The notes under the pieces are model-generated. The model had not been told where the DNA came from and ran no database searches. It saw nothing but the letters and a program-made list of their open reading frames with translations. A program made the translations under genes and the position numbers. From Clostridium aminobutyricum (lineage in GTDB: Bacteria > Bacillota > Clostridia > Peptostreptococcales > Anaerovoracaceae), in contig NZ_JAFJZZ010000002.1 of NCBI RefSeq assembly GCF_017255415.1, forward strand, positions 372,001 to 436,000: a stretch of DNA of 64,000 nt. The letters run 5' to 3'. Shown here piece by piece: positions 35,211 to 42,845 of this stretch (positions are counted from its first letter, which is position 1; every line of letters begins with the position of its first letter).

Positions 35211-36302
35211 ATGAATATTACAAAGATAGAGCTGAAGGATTTTAGAAATTATGAGCATCTGAAGCTTGAATTTCATCCAAAAGTGAATATCATCCTCGGG
35301 AATAATGCACAGGGAAAAACAAATATTTTAGAATCTATTTTTTTATCTTCTCTTGGAAAGTCCTTTCGAACGTCCAATGATCATGAGATGATTCGTTTTG
35401 ATTGCAAATTTTTCAGGCTTAAAATTGATGCGGAAAAAAAGAATGAAGAAATCTGCGTGGAAATGGCTGTCAGTAAAGAGAGCAAAGCTGTTAAATTAAA
35501 CGGGAGAAAAATAAAGAAAATTTCGGAACTGCTTGAAAGTGTTTATATTGTTGTATTTTCTCCGGAAGATTTGAAAATTGTAAAAGAAGAGCCCGAAAGG
35601 AGAAGAAAATTTATCGATCGGGAACTTTGTCAAATTAAACCGATGTATTACAGCAATCTATCTAAATATAAAAAAGTTTTACTGCAGCGGAATACGTTGC
35701 TAAAAGAAAATTCTCCGAGGATTTCTTTATTGGAAATATGGGATCATGAATTGGTGGAATATGGTTCTAAAATCATTCTTCAGCGGGAAGATTTTATAAA
35801 AAAAATTGATAAAATCAGTAGTAAAATCCACAAAAATATCACGAATGGAAAAGAAAAATTACATATTCAGTATGAATCCAATGTTCCTACAATGGAGACA
35901 TTGGAAGAGCAAAGAACTATATTTTTAGAAAAAGTAAAAAATTCTACTGCAAAAGATATCCAAAGAAGAAATACAAGTACAGGACCTCATCGTGATGACC
36001 TAAAAATATCAGTGAACGGAATTGATATCAGAAAATACGGATCGCAAGGTCAGCAAAGAACGGCAGCATTGTCATTGAAACTTGCGGAAATCATGTTAAT
36101 CAAAGAAGAAACGGAAGAAGATGCTATATTGTTATTAGACGATGTATTATCCGAATTGGATGAAGAAAGACAAAATTATTTGATTAACTCTTTGTCGGAT
36201 ACGCAGCTTTTTATCACAGCTGCAGAGATGTCCGAAAAAGTAAAAGTATCTTTGCCACAAGGGTATACTTTTTATGTAAATAACGGACAAGTCACACAGT
36301 AA
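35211..36302 (+). CDS. recF: DNA replication and repair protein RecF
   Basis: A 363-residue ABC-type ATPase of gap repair, loading RecA with RecO/RecR. Walker A GNNAQGKTN (about 30-38), the signature region YGSQGQQRTAALSLKLAE (about 278-295) and Walker B ILLLDDVLSELDEERQ are in place. No coiled-coil arm is present, as expected for RecF. It ends at a hairpin terminator with the small minus-strand gene just behind. Confidence 0.97.
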   Translation: MNITKIELKDFRNYEHLKLEFHPKVNIILGNNAQGKTNILESIFLSSLGKSFRTSNDHEMIRFDCKFFRLKIDAEKKNEEICVEMAVSKESKAVKLNGRKIKKISELLESVYIVVFSPEDLKIVKEEPERRRKFIDRELCQIKPMYYSNLSKYKKVLLQRNTLLKENSPRISLLEIWDHELVEYGSKIILQREDFIKKIDKISSKIHKNITNGKEKLHIQYESNVPTMETLEEQRTIFLEKVKNSTAKDIQRRNTSTGPHRDDLKISVNGIDIRKYGSQGQQRTAALSLKLAEIMLIKEETEEDAILLLDDVLSELDEERQNYLINSLSDTQLFITAAEMSEKVKVSLPQGYTFYVNNGQVTQ

Positions 36303-36308
36303 AAAATG

Positions 36309-36345
36309 CTGCACTAAAAAATTAATTCTAGTGCAGCTTTGATTT
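36309..36345 (+). terminator. Terminator after recF
   Basis: GCTGCACTA (36309-36317) and TAGTGCAGC (36330-36338) are perfect arms; TTTGATTT follows. The 3' end of the small minus-strand gene overlaps the right arm. Confidence 0.75.
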
Positions 36346-36484
36346 CTTACTAATCATTTTTTGACGGGTTTTCTTTTAATCCAAATACAGCTCTTGCACT
36401 TTCCGCTTGCGGATCATGTTTTATATTCTTTGATTTAAATTTACCGTCTTCTTTTTTATTTTTCTTATGGTTATTATTGTTCAT
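36329..36484 (-). CDS. Small CPC_1213-like conserved protein
   Basis: A 51-residue basic, probably unstructured protein on the strand opposite to its neighbours, with an AAAGGAG site before ATG 36484. The core DGKFKSKNIKHDPQAESARAVFG matches the short conserved clostridial family I know as CPC_1213, of unknown function (the pattern KFK..I.H.PQAESARA.FG is what I recognise). The last ten residues (KMISKKSKLH region) run into the recF terminator and may not be conserved. Confidence 0.65.
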
Positions 36485-36662
36485 GACTACACTCCTTTTC
36501 AGTTTGTTAAATTTAGTTTGTGTTATTTTAAGTTTATAATGAGTATTTTTGAATGACTATTTTAAAGAATACTTGTAAATATATGAGTGTTTTTGTTGTA
36601 TTTTATCAGACAAAGATTTAATATAAAAACATTGGAATTATTATCCATTTAAATTCAAGGGT

Positions 36663-37250
36663 ATGAAAGATAGGGAAAAGATGATCAATATTTTTATGAT
36701 GAATTTTTTAGATGATAGACAAAGGTCGCTATTTGAAGAAATGTATCAAGTGCATAAAAAAACAGTATATTATATTGCCTTAAAGTATTTGAAAAATGAA
36801 CAGGTTGCGGAAGAAGCTGTTCAGGAAATATTTTTTAAGGCTTTTTGTCATATAGAAAAATTCAGTTCCTTTGAACCCTATAGAGCCAAAGGTTATTTAA
36901 TGCAGATTGCAAAAAATACTTCCATCGATATTTACAGAAAGGAAAATAATAGATGGGATGTCACAAATGAAGAAGAAATAGAGTTATTAACTATAGAGGA
37001 TGATTTTTGTTTAGAAAAAATGATTATAAAAAAAGAGATAGCCAGACAGTTGAATTTAAGTTTAAATGATTTAAAAGAGATAGATAAGCAGATTTTAACA
37101 TTACGATATATCGAGGAAAAAACCATAAAAGAAATAGCCGAAACAGTAGGATTATCCTATGAAAATACAAGAACTAGAATAATGAGGGCTAAGAGAAAAT
37201 TAGCAAATTCACTTTTAGAGGAAAAGGAGGATATGCTTAATGAATTTTGA
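36663..37250 (+). CDS. RNA polymerase sigma factor, ECF-like
   Basis: A 195-residue sigma-70 family protein with region 2 (EEMYQVHKKTVYYIALKYLKNEQVAEEAVQEIFFKAF, about 25-60) and region 4 (LTLRYIEEKTIKEIAETVGLSYENTRTRIMRAKRKL, about 145-182). It lacks regions 1.2 and 3, so it is of the ECF group. The gene start could be the ATG at 36681, which has a better-spaced purine-rich site. It overlaps the next gene by 11 bases, and that gene has one membrane helix, so the pair is a likely sigma/anti-sigma unit. Confidence 0.85.
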   Translation: MKDREKMINIFMMNFLDDRQRSLFEEMYQVHKKTVYYIALKYLKNEQVAEEAVQEIFFKAFCHIEKFSSFEPYRAKGYLMQIAKNTSIDIYRKENNRWDVTNEEEIELLTIEDDFCLEKMIIKKEIARQLNLSLNDLKEIDKQILTLRYIEEKTIKEIAETVGLSYENTRTRIMRAKRKLANSLLEEKEDMLNEF

Positions 37251-37983
37251 AAATGAATTCAATGAATTTGAATTAAAAAAGGCGGCTAAGGAATTTGAAG
37301 AAACAGAAAAAGAAATCTTAGAAATGGAATCTCAAGGAAATTCAATCGTTGTTCCGAAAACGCTTGATGAAAAAATGCTGCAAATGATTCGAGAATTTGA
37401 AATACTAGCGTTACAAAAGAATAAAAAGAAAAGATCAAAAAGAGTTCTTCGATTAGCCGCGATGATTATGATATGCATAACGGCTACTTTCGCAGTCATT
37501 ACTACGAATGTAGATGCATTTCGTATCAAGTTCTTTGATATTATCGGCATAGATCATGGGGAATACATGGATATTAATATTGTGGAAAAAGGAAATGTCA
37601 GTCCGGAGGTAAAGGAAAAGTTTCCGGAAGAATGGGACAATGTTTTTTATCCGATGTCCCTACCTGAGGGTTATGAACTGATTGAGGCAGACAGTTTGGG
37701 AAGCCTAAAAGGATTAACTTTTTCTATGAAAGAAAAGGAAGATATTTATATTTCTTTAGATTATACGCCGATAGGTGAGTGGAATCAATCAATCGACAGT
37801 GAAAATGCAGTGGTAGGTAAAACAAAAGTAAATAATAAAGATGCTTTATATACGTCCAAAGAAGGCCGTAATATTTTAGTATGGGCAGACAACGGATATG
37901 AATTTACTTTAATAACTTATGATATAACGATAGAGAAAGCTGTGGAAGTGGCAGATAGTATAGCTTATGTAAATCTACAATAA
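37240..37983 (+). CDS. DUF4367-type membrane protein, putative anti-sigma factor
   Basis: A 247-residue protein with a cytoplasmic N-terminus (1-68), one membrane helix (about 72-92, LRLAAMIMICITATFAVITTNVDA) and an extracytoplasmic domain (about 125-247) with the pattern PMSLPEGYELIEAD...NVLVWADNGYEFTLIT that resembles DUF4367/DUF4179-type sensors. Overlap with the ECF sigma gene and topology suggest an anti-sigma role. The start has GGAGG 7 bases upstream. The anti-sigma function is inferred from context. Confidence 0.75.
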   Translation: MNFENEFNEFELKKAAKEFEETEKEILEMESQGNSIVVPKTLDEKMLQMIREFEILALQKNKKKRSKRVLRLAAMIMICITATFAVITTNVDAFRIKFFDIIGIDHGEYMDINIVEKGNVSPEVKEKFPEEWDNVFYPMSLPEGYELIEADSLGSLKGLTFSMKEKEDIYISLDYTPIGEWNQSIDSENAVVGKTKVNNKDALYTSKEGRNILVWADNGYEFTLITYDITIEKAVEVADSIAYVNLQ

Positions 37984-38070
37984 ATTTAAAAAAATAATAT
38001 TTTTACTTTTTACGTTTTAATAATAAAATACTATTAAAAATTAAGAAGAAAGGGTATATTCCAAATAACG

Positions 38071-38096
38071 GGTTCTGTTTTACAGAGCCTTTTTTA
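38071..38096 (+). terminator. Terminator after the sigma/anti-sigma operon
   Basis: GGTTCTG pairs with CAGAGCC (one G-U) around TTTTA, followed by TTTTTTATTTT. Confidence 0.85.
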
Positions 38097-38107
38097 TTTT
38101 AATTAAT

Positions 38108-38191
38108 ATAAAACATATAGATTTTATAAAAATTAAGTGTTGACAAAAATAAAACGCCGTGCTAGTATACCATAAAACATATAGGTTTTAT
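38108..38191 (+). promoter_or_regulatory. Promoter and two operator-like palindromes for the metY operon
   Basis: -35 TTGACA (38140-38145), 17-base spacer, -10 TAGTAT (38163-38168). Two near-identical palindromes flank it: ATAAAACATATAGATTTTAT (38108-38127) and ATAAAACATATAGGTTTTAT (38172-38191). The second lies just past the -10 and would block transcription when bound. Similar boxes sit at the same place in the nifH-like and transporter promoters. Confidence 0.75.
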
Positions 38192-38297
38192 ATGGATTAA
38201 ATCGTACGAAATGAAGCAACGGTAAATGACGGAACTCGAAAGCCACGGTAGAGAAAGACTGAACAAGTAAAATTTAAATCATAAAGGAGTGATAAGC
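38192..38297 (+). other. 106-nt leader of the metY operon
   Basis: Untranslated region with purine-rich, possibly structured sequence (ATGACGGAACTCGAAAGCCACGG near 38228-38250). I could not fit it to the SAM, T-box, c-di-GMP or cobalamin riboswitch consensus, and no terminator is visible before the start. Confidence 0.4.
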
Positions 38298-39596
38298 ATG
38301 AGTAAAATTAACGAAAGAAATTTAAAATTTGAAACAAAACAAATTCATATCGGACAGGAGACTGCAGATCCTGCAACAGATGCAAGAGCAGTTCCGATTT
38401 ATCAAACGACATCCTATGTATTTCACAACAGTGAACATGCAGCAGCACGTTTTGGACTTCGTGATGCCGGAAATATCTATGGCAGATTAACCAATCCGAC
38501 ACAGAACGTTTTTGAACAAAGAATAGCAGCGCTGGAAGGCGGTGTTGCAGCGTTAGGAGTTGCTTCAGGTGCAGCAGCCATTACATATGCTATTCAAAAC
38601 CTTGCACTGTCAGGTGATCATATCGTATCTGCAAAGACCATCTATGGCGGAACCTATAACCTCCTTGCACACACATTGCCTCAATACGGAATCACAACAA
38701 CATTTGTTGATCCGGAGGAGGAAAATGCTTTTGAAAATGCCATTCAGGATAACACAAAGGCTATTTTTATTGAAACTTTGGGAAATCCGAATTCCAATGT
38801 AATTGATATTGAGGAAGTCGCAAAGATTGCTCATGCACATAAGATACCGCTTATAATCGATAATACGTTCGGAACTCCTTACCTGATTCGCCCTATTGAA
38901 TATGGTGCTGATATCGTCGTTCATTCCGCTACAAAATTTATTGGCGGACATGGCACGGCAATCGGTGGTGTGATTGTAGACAGCGGTAAATTCGATTGGG
39001 AAGCCAGCGGAAAATTCCCGTCCATTACAGATCCAAATCCAAGCTATCATGGAATAAGCTTTACAAAGGCAGTTGGTGCGGCAGCTTATGTTACAAAAAT
39101 AAGAGCTATTTTGCTTCGTGATACAGGGGCAACCATTTCTCCGCAACATGCATTTTTATTCCTGCAGGGATTGGAAACCTTGTCGCTCAGAGTTGAACGG
39201 CATGTTGAAAATACAAAAAAAGTTATTGAATATTTGTTGAATCATCCGCTGGTTGAAAAAGTCAATCATCCTTCCTTGGAAAGCAGCGGAAATAAAGAAC
39301 TCTATGATAAGTATTTTCCGAATGGCGGCGGTTCAATTTTTACATTTGAAATTAAAGGCGGCGAAGAAGAGGCTAAGAAATTTATCGATAACCTTCAAAT
39401 TTTCTCCTTGCTTGCAAATGTGGCTGATGTAAAGAGTCTTGTTATTCATCCGGCATCCACAACCCATTCACAGCTTACGGCGGAAGAATTGCTTGATCAG
39501 GGTATCAAACCGAATACGGTAAGATTCTCCATCGGAAATGAACATATTGATGACCTTTTATATGATATTGAAGAAGCTTTCGAGTCATTAAAATAA
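38298..39596 (+). CDS. metY: O-acetylhomoserine sulfhydrylase (O-acetylhomoserine aminocarboxypropyltransferase)
   Basis: A 432-residue PLP enzyme that joins O-acetylhomoserine with sulfide or methanethiol to form homocysteine or methionine. Length and the insertions relative to cystathionine gamma-synthase fit the MetY branch. Key parts are YGRLTNPT, the glycine-rich AS-GAAAI stretch, [14 protein letters not shown] and the Schiff-base lysine in [11 protein letters not shown]. Start at 38298 is chosen for the AAAGGAG site. It is the first gene of the nitrogenase-like locus; its partner acetyltransferase MetA is the last gene at 53829, which suggests methanethiol capture as methionine. Confidence 0.93.
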   Translation: MSKINERNLKFETKQIHIGQETADPATDARAVPIYQTTSYVFHNSEHAAARFGLRDAGNIYGRLTNPTQNVFEQRIAALEGGVAALGVASGAAAITYAIQNLALSGDHIVSAKTIYGGTYNLLAHTLPQYGITTTFVDPEEENAFENAIQDNTKAIFIETLGNPNSNVIDIEEVAKIAHAHKIPLIIDNTFGTPYLIRPIEYGADIVVHSATKFIGGHGTAIGGVIVDSGKFDWEASGKFPSITDPNPSYHGISFTKAVGAAAYVTKIRAILLRDTGATISPQHAFLFLQGLETLSLRVERHVENTKKVIEYLLNHPLVEKVNHPSLESSGNKELYDKYFPNGGGSIFTFEIKGGEEEAKKFIDNLQIFSLLANVADVKSLVIHPASTTHSQLTAEELLDQGIKPNTVRFSIGNEHIDDLLYDIEEAFESLK

Positions 39597-39632
39597 AAGG
39601 TAAGATGAAGAAGTAGTTGACTGAATAAACCA

Positions 39633-39682
39633 GAGACTATTTTCAATCCTGTTTTTACAGATTGAAAATAGTCTCTTTTTTT
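39633..39682 (+). terminator. Terminator or attenuator between metY and the D1 gene
   Basis: GAGACTATTTTCAATC (39633-39648) pairs perfectly with GATTGAAAATAGTCTC (39660-39675), followed by TTTTTTT. The lead-in GACTGAATAAACCAGAGACT resembles those before the terminators at 45740 and 46881. Confidence 0.92.
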
Positions 39683-39878
39683 ATTGAAGTAGGAAATATC
39701 GTTTTTTACTTAAATAAAAAGAAGAATACAGAGTGGCAAAGCCAATTTTTACGTTGCTTCAATTCGATTCGATTAAAAGATGGCGGGTCTTTAAGTCATC
39801 AAAAACTATGAAAACAAAAGAGAACTGGAAAAAACCGCTTTTTAGAATAGATATAAAAACATGAATGGAGGTATTAAC
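39683..39878 (+). other. Leader of the D1-K-D2 operon
   Basis: About 195 bases without a gene. No convincing consensus promoter was found, so D1 may depend on read-through of the 39633 terminator or on a weak own promoter. Confidence 0.4.
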
Positions 39879-41402
39879 ATGGGTAAAATTAATTTAGCCC
39901 CTACTACGGTTGAAAATCGTGAACAGCGTTTGGGTACGATTATCGCCTGGGACGGCAAAGCGTCAAAACTGGTAGAAGAATCGGGCTATTCTGTACGCGG
40001 CTGCGGCAATAAAAAAGGCAAGGGCTGCGAGCTCTGTGAAATAAAAGGGCCTTTTACACAAGGTTCTGTCTGTAGTGAACAGATGGTAGAATGCCAGGCC
40101 GGAAATGTGCGGGATGCCGTCTTGATTCAGCATTCTCCCATCGGCTGCGCGGTAAGCCAAACCATTTATAATTCGATTTACCGGAACGGCCTTGCTATCC
40201 GAGGACTTCCTGTAGAAAATCTTAAAATTATCTCCACAAACTTGAAGGAAGGCGATATGGTTTTCGGCGGTATTGAAAAACTTGCACAGACGATACGCGA
40301 CGCTTGGGAAAGACATAAACCCAATACAATTTTTATCGGAACCGCCTGCGCCACCGGCATCATCGGGGATGATGTGGACAGTGTCGCCGCCGAATATTCA
40401 GAAAAGCTTGGAATTCCTGTTGTTCCCCTTCATTGTGAGGGCTTTCGTTCGAAGCATTGGAGTACGGGATTTGATACCACGCAGCATGGCATTCTGAGAA
40501 GTATCGTCAGAAAAAATCCGAAGAAGCAGGAGGATTTGGTCAATGTAATCAACCTCTGGGGTTCCGATGTATTCACCCCTATGCTGAAGGAACTGAATCT
40601 GCGTGTGAATTATGTTATCGATCTGGCCACCGTTGAAGATTTGGCCCAGATGTCGGAGGCAGCGGCCACCGTCGGTTTTTGCAATACGCTTTCCTCCTAT
40701 TTAGCACAGGGGCTGGAACAAAATTTTGGGGTTCCCGAATTGAAAGCACCGCAGCCTTATGGCTTTTCCGGAACGGATGCCTGGCTCCGGGGTCTTGCAA
40801 AAATCACCCACCGGGAAGAGCTTTGCGAAGCTTACATAAAAAGAGAGCGGGAGCGTTTAGCCCCTAAAGTGGAAGAGCTGAGGAAAAAGCTTAAAGGGGT
40901 AAAAGGATACGTTGCCACAGGCTCTGCTTATTCTCACGGGTTGATTACCGTTTTAAGAGAACTGGGCATCGAGGTGAACGGCTCTTTGGTCTTTCATCAT
41001 GATCCGATTTATGACAGTGAAGATCCGATACAGGATTCCCTGGCTTATCTTGTAAATAATTACGGCGATGTGGAAAATTTCAGTGTCAGCAACAGGCAGC
41101 CGCATCAGCTTTATGCTCTGCTTAAAAAGGCGAAGCCGGACTTTTTATTAATACGGCATAATGGACTTGCACCTCTTGCCTCCCGTCTGGGTATTCCCGC
41201 TGCGCCTCTCGGAGACGAACATATTGCAGTAGGGTATGAAGGTATTGTCAATCTGGGTGAAGCAATTATATCCGTTTTACAGCGAAAAAAATTCCACGAG
41301 GATCTGGCACAGCATGTCAAGCTGCCTTACACAAAATGGTGGCTCAGTCAGGAAGATCCCTATATCCTTGCAAAAAATCCGGAACTCATCTATCAAGATT
41401 AA
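39879..41402 (+). CDS. Nitrogenase-like component 1, NifD-type subunit, copy 1
   Basis: A 507-residue protein of the nitrogenase MoFe/NflD/MarD superfamily. NifD hallmarks: cysteines fitting P-cluster positions at C65 (or C72), C90 (HSPIGCAVS) and C157 (CATGIIGDD), VFGGIEKL, and HCEGFRSKHWSTGFDT. C268 (VGFCNTLSSYL) aligns with the cofactor ligand Cys275 of Azotobacter NifD. The C-terminal histidine ligand is less clear: GYEG is preceded by AV, with His three residues earlier. Start 39879 has GGAGG 7 bases ahead. A near-identical copy follows the K gene. Likely a P-cluster reductase; substrate probably organosulfur rather than N2, by context. Confidence 0.88.
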   Translation: MGKINLAPTTVENREQRLGTIIAWDGKASKLVEESGYSVRGCGNKKGKGCELCEIKGPFTQGSVCSEQMVECQAGNVRDAVLIQHSPIGCAVSQTIYNSIYRNGLAIRGLPVENLKIISTNLKEGDMVFGGIEKLAQTIRDAWERHKPNTIFIGTACATGIIGDDVDSVAAEYSEKLGIPVVPLHCEGFRSKHWSTGFDTTQHGILRSIVRKNPKKQEDLVNVINLWGSDVFTPMLKELNLRVNYVIDLATVEDLAQMSEAAATVGFCNTLSSYLAQGLEQNFGVPELKAPQPYGFSGTDAWLRGLAKITHREELCEAYIKRERERLAPKVEELRKKLKGVKGYVATGSAYSHGLITVLRELGIEVNGSLVFHHDPIYDSEDPIQDSLAYLVNNYGDVENFSVSNRQPHQLYALLKKAKPDFLLIRHNGLAPLASRLGIPAAPLGDEHIAVGYEGIVNLGEAIISVLQRKKFHEDLAQHVKLPYTKWWLSQEDPYILAKNPELIYQD

Positions 41403-41421
41403 TCATGGAGGTTAAATAAAT

Positions 41422-42777
41422 ATGTCAAAGGTTGAAATTTCATATGAAGATCAAAAAACAAATTCAATCAGCCGGCCGCGGTATGGCTGCTCTATCGGCG
41501 CTATGTATTCCGCAAGCGCCATTCCCGGAGTGGTTCCTATTGTGCATTGCGGACCCGGTTGTGCCGATAAACAATATACAAATCTGGCTTTTTACAACGG
41601 ATTTCAAGGAGGCGGCTATGGCGGCGGAGCGGTTCCTCCCAGCGTGAACGCTTCGGAAAAAGAAGTTGTGTTTGGCGGCAATGAGCGGCTGGAAGAACTG
41701 ATACAAGCGTCCATAAAGGTCATTGATGCGGATTTATTTGTCGTACTTACAGGTTGCATTTCCGACCTTGTGGGGGACGATGTGCCGTCCGTTGTAACAA
41801 AATTTCAAGAAAAAGGTGTTCCGATCGTTTATGCCGAAACAGGCGGATTCAAAGGAAATAATTATACAGGTCATGAATTGGTGACGAAGGCAATTATTGA
41901 TCAATATGTAGGAGACTATGAAGGGCAAAAGAAAAAGAACGTAGTGAATGTCTGGACGGAGCTTCCTTACCAAAATCCATTTTGGCGGGGTGATCTTTCT
42001 GAAATCAAGCGCGTTCTTGAGGGCATAGGGTTGAAGGTTAATATTTTATTCGGTCATGATTCAAAGGGTATTAAGGAATGGAATGAAATTCCCAAGGCGC
42101 AGTTTAATTTAGTCCTTTCAACCTGGCTTGGTCTGCAAACGGCAGAACATCTTGAGAAAAAATACGATCAGCCGTTTTTACATATACCGGCTATCCCTAT
42201 CGGAGCAAAGGCAACGTCTGAGTTTCTAAGAAAAGTATCAGACTTTGCAGGAGTGGATTCGAAAAAAACAGAAAAATTCATTCAAAAAGAAGAAAAACAC
42301 TATTACAAATATTTGGAGGACTTTTCTGATTTCTATGCAGAATATTGGTGGGGGGTTCCTTCAAAATTTGCTGTATTGGGTGAAAGCAGCTATAATTTGG
42401 CCCTTACAAAATTCCTTGTCAACCAGCTGGGATTGATTCCGGTTAAACAAATTATAACGGAAAACCCTCCGGAAGAATACAAGGACAGTATTCGAAAAGA
42501 ATTTGCAAACATCGCAGAGGATGTCAGCGTCATTCCTCTCTTTTTGGAAGACGGGTATCTAGTGGAGCAAGCCCTCCTCAATTCAGAGGAGAAACCTGCT
42601 ATTATTTTAGGAACAACCTGGGATCGGGATGCAGCAAAACAGCTGGGTGGAAATATTGTTGAAATCGGCTTCCCTTCCTCCTATGAAGTAGTTTTATCAA
42701 GAGCAAACGTGGGATATAAAGGGGCGTTGTCCTTACTTGAAAAAATATTTACGATTGCCATCAGCGCAAGCGCTTAA
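41422..42777 (+). CDS. Nitrogenase-like component 1, NifK-type subunit
   Basis: A 451-residue beta subunit. NifK-type P-cluster cysteines are kept at C23 (RPRYGCSIGAMYSASAIPG), C47 (HCGPGCADKQYTN) and C112 (LTGCISDLVGDD). The mid-protein ETGGFKGNNYTGHE matches the NifK ETxGFxGNxxxGYD-like motif. It lacks the long N-terminal extension of Azotobacter NifK, as do other group IV homologues. It is flanked by two D genes: D1 ends 19 bases upstream, and D2 begins 68 bases later, after a perfect hairpin. Confidence 0.88.
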   Translation: MSKVEISYEDQKTNSISRPRYGCSIGAMYSASAIPGVVPIVHCGPGCADKQYTNLAFYNGFQGGGYGGGAVPPSVNASEKEVVFGGNERLEELIQASIKVIDADLFVVLTGCISDLVGDDVPSVVTKFQEKGVPIVYAETGGFKGNNYTGHELVTKAIIDQYVGDYEGQKKKNVVNVWTELPYQNPFWRGDLSEIKRVLEGIGLKVNILFGHDSKGIKEWNEIPKAQFNLVLSTWLGLQTAEHLEKKYDQPFLHIPAIPIGAKATSEFLRKVSDFAGVDSKKTEKFIQKEEKHYYKYLEDFSDFYAEYWWGVPSKFAVLGESSYNLALTKFLVNQLGLIPVKQIITENPPEEYKDSIRKEFANIAEDVSVIPLFLEDGYLVEQALLNSEEKPAIILGTTWDRDAAKQLGGNIVEIGFPSSYEVVLSRANVGYKGALSLLEKIFTIAISASA

Positions 42778-42783
42778 CTGGAA

Positions 42784-42810
42784 GCTGCATTCCGCCCAAT
42801 AGAATGCAGC
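42784..42810 (+). other. Hairpin between the K gene and the second D gene
   Basis: GCTGCATTC (42784-42792) and GAATGCAGC (42802-42810) form a perfect 9-bp stem without a U-tract. It may stabilise or process the mRNA and set a different dose for D2. Confidence 0.7.
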
Positions 42811-42845
42811 TGCTAGCACACAAGAATAGGAAGGGAGGAATGGAC

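Noticed and set aside
38192-38297. Riboswitch (SAM, T-box or c-di-GMP type) before metY
   Set aside because: The GACGG...AAAGCCACGG segment faintly recalls the c-di-GMP class, but conserved stems, tetraloop and terminator are missing; SAM and T-box signatures are absent.
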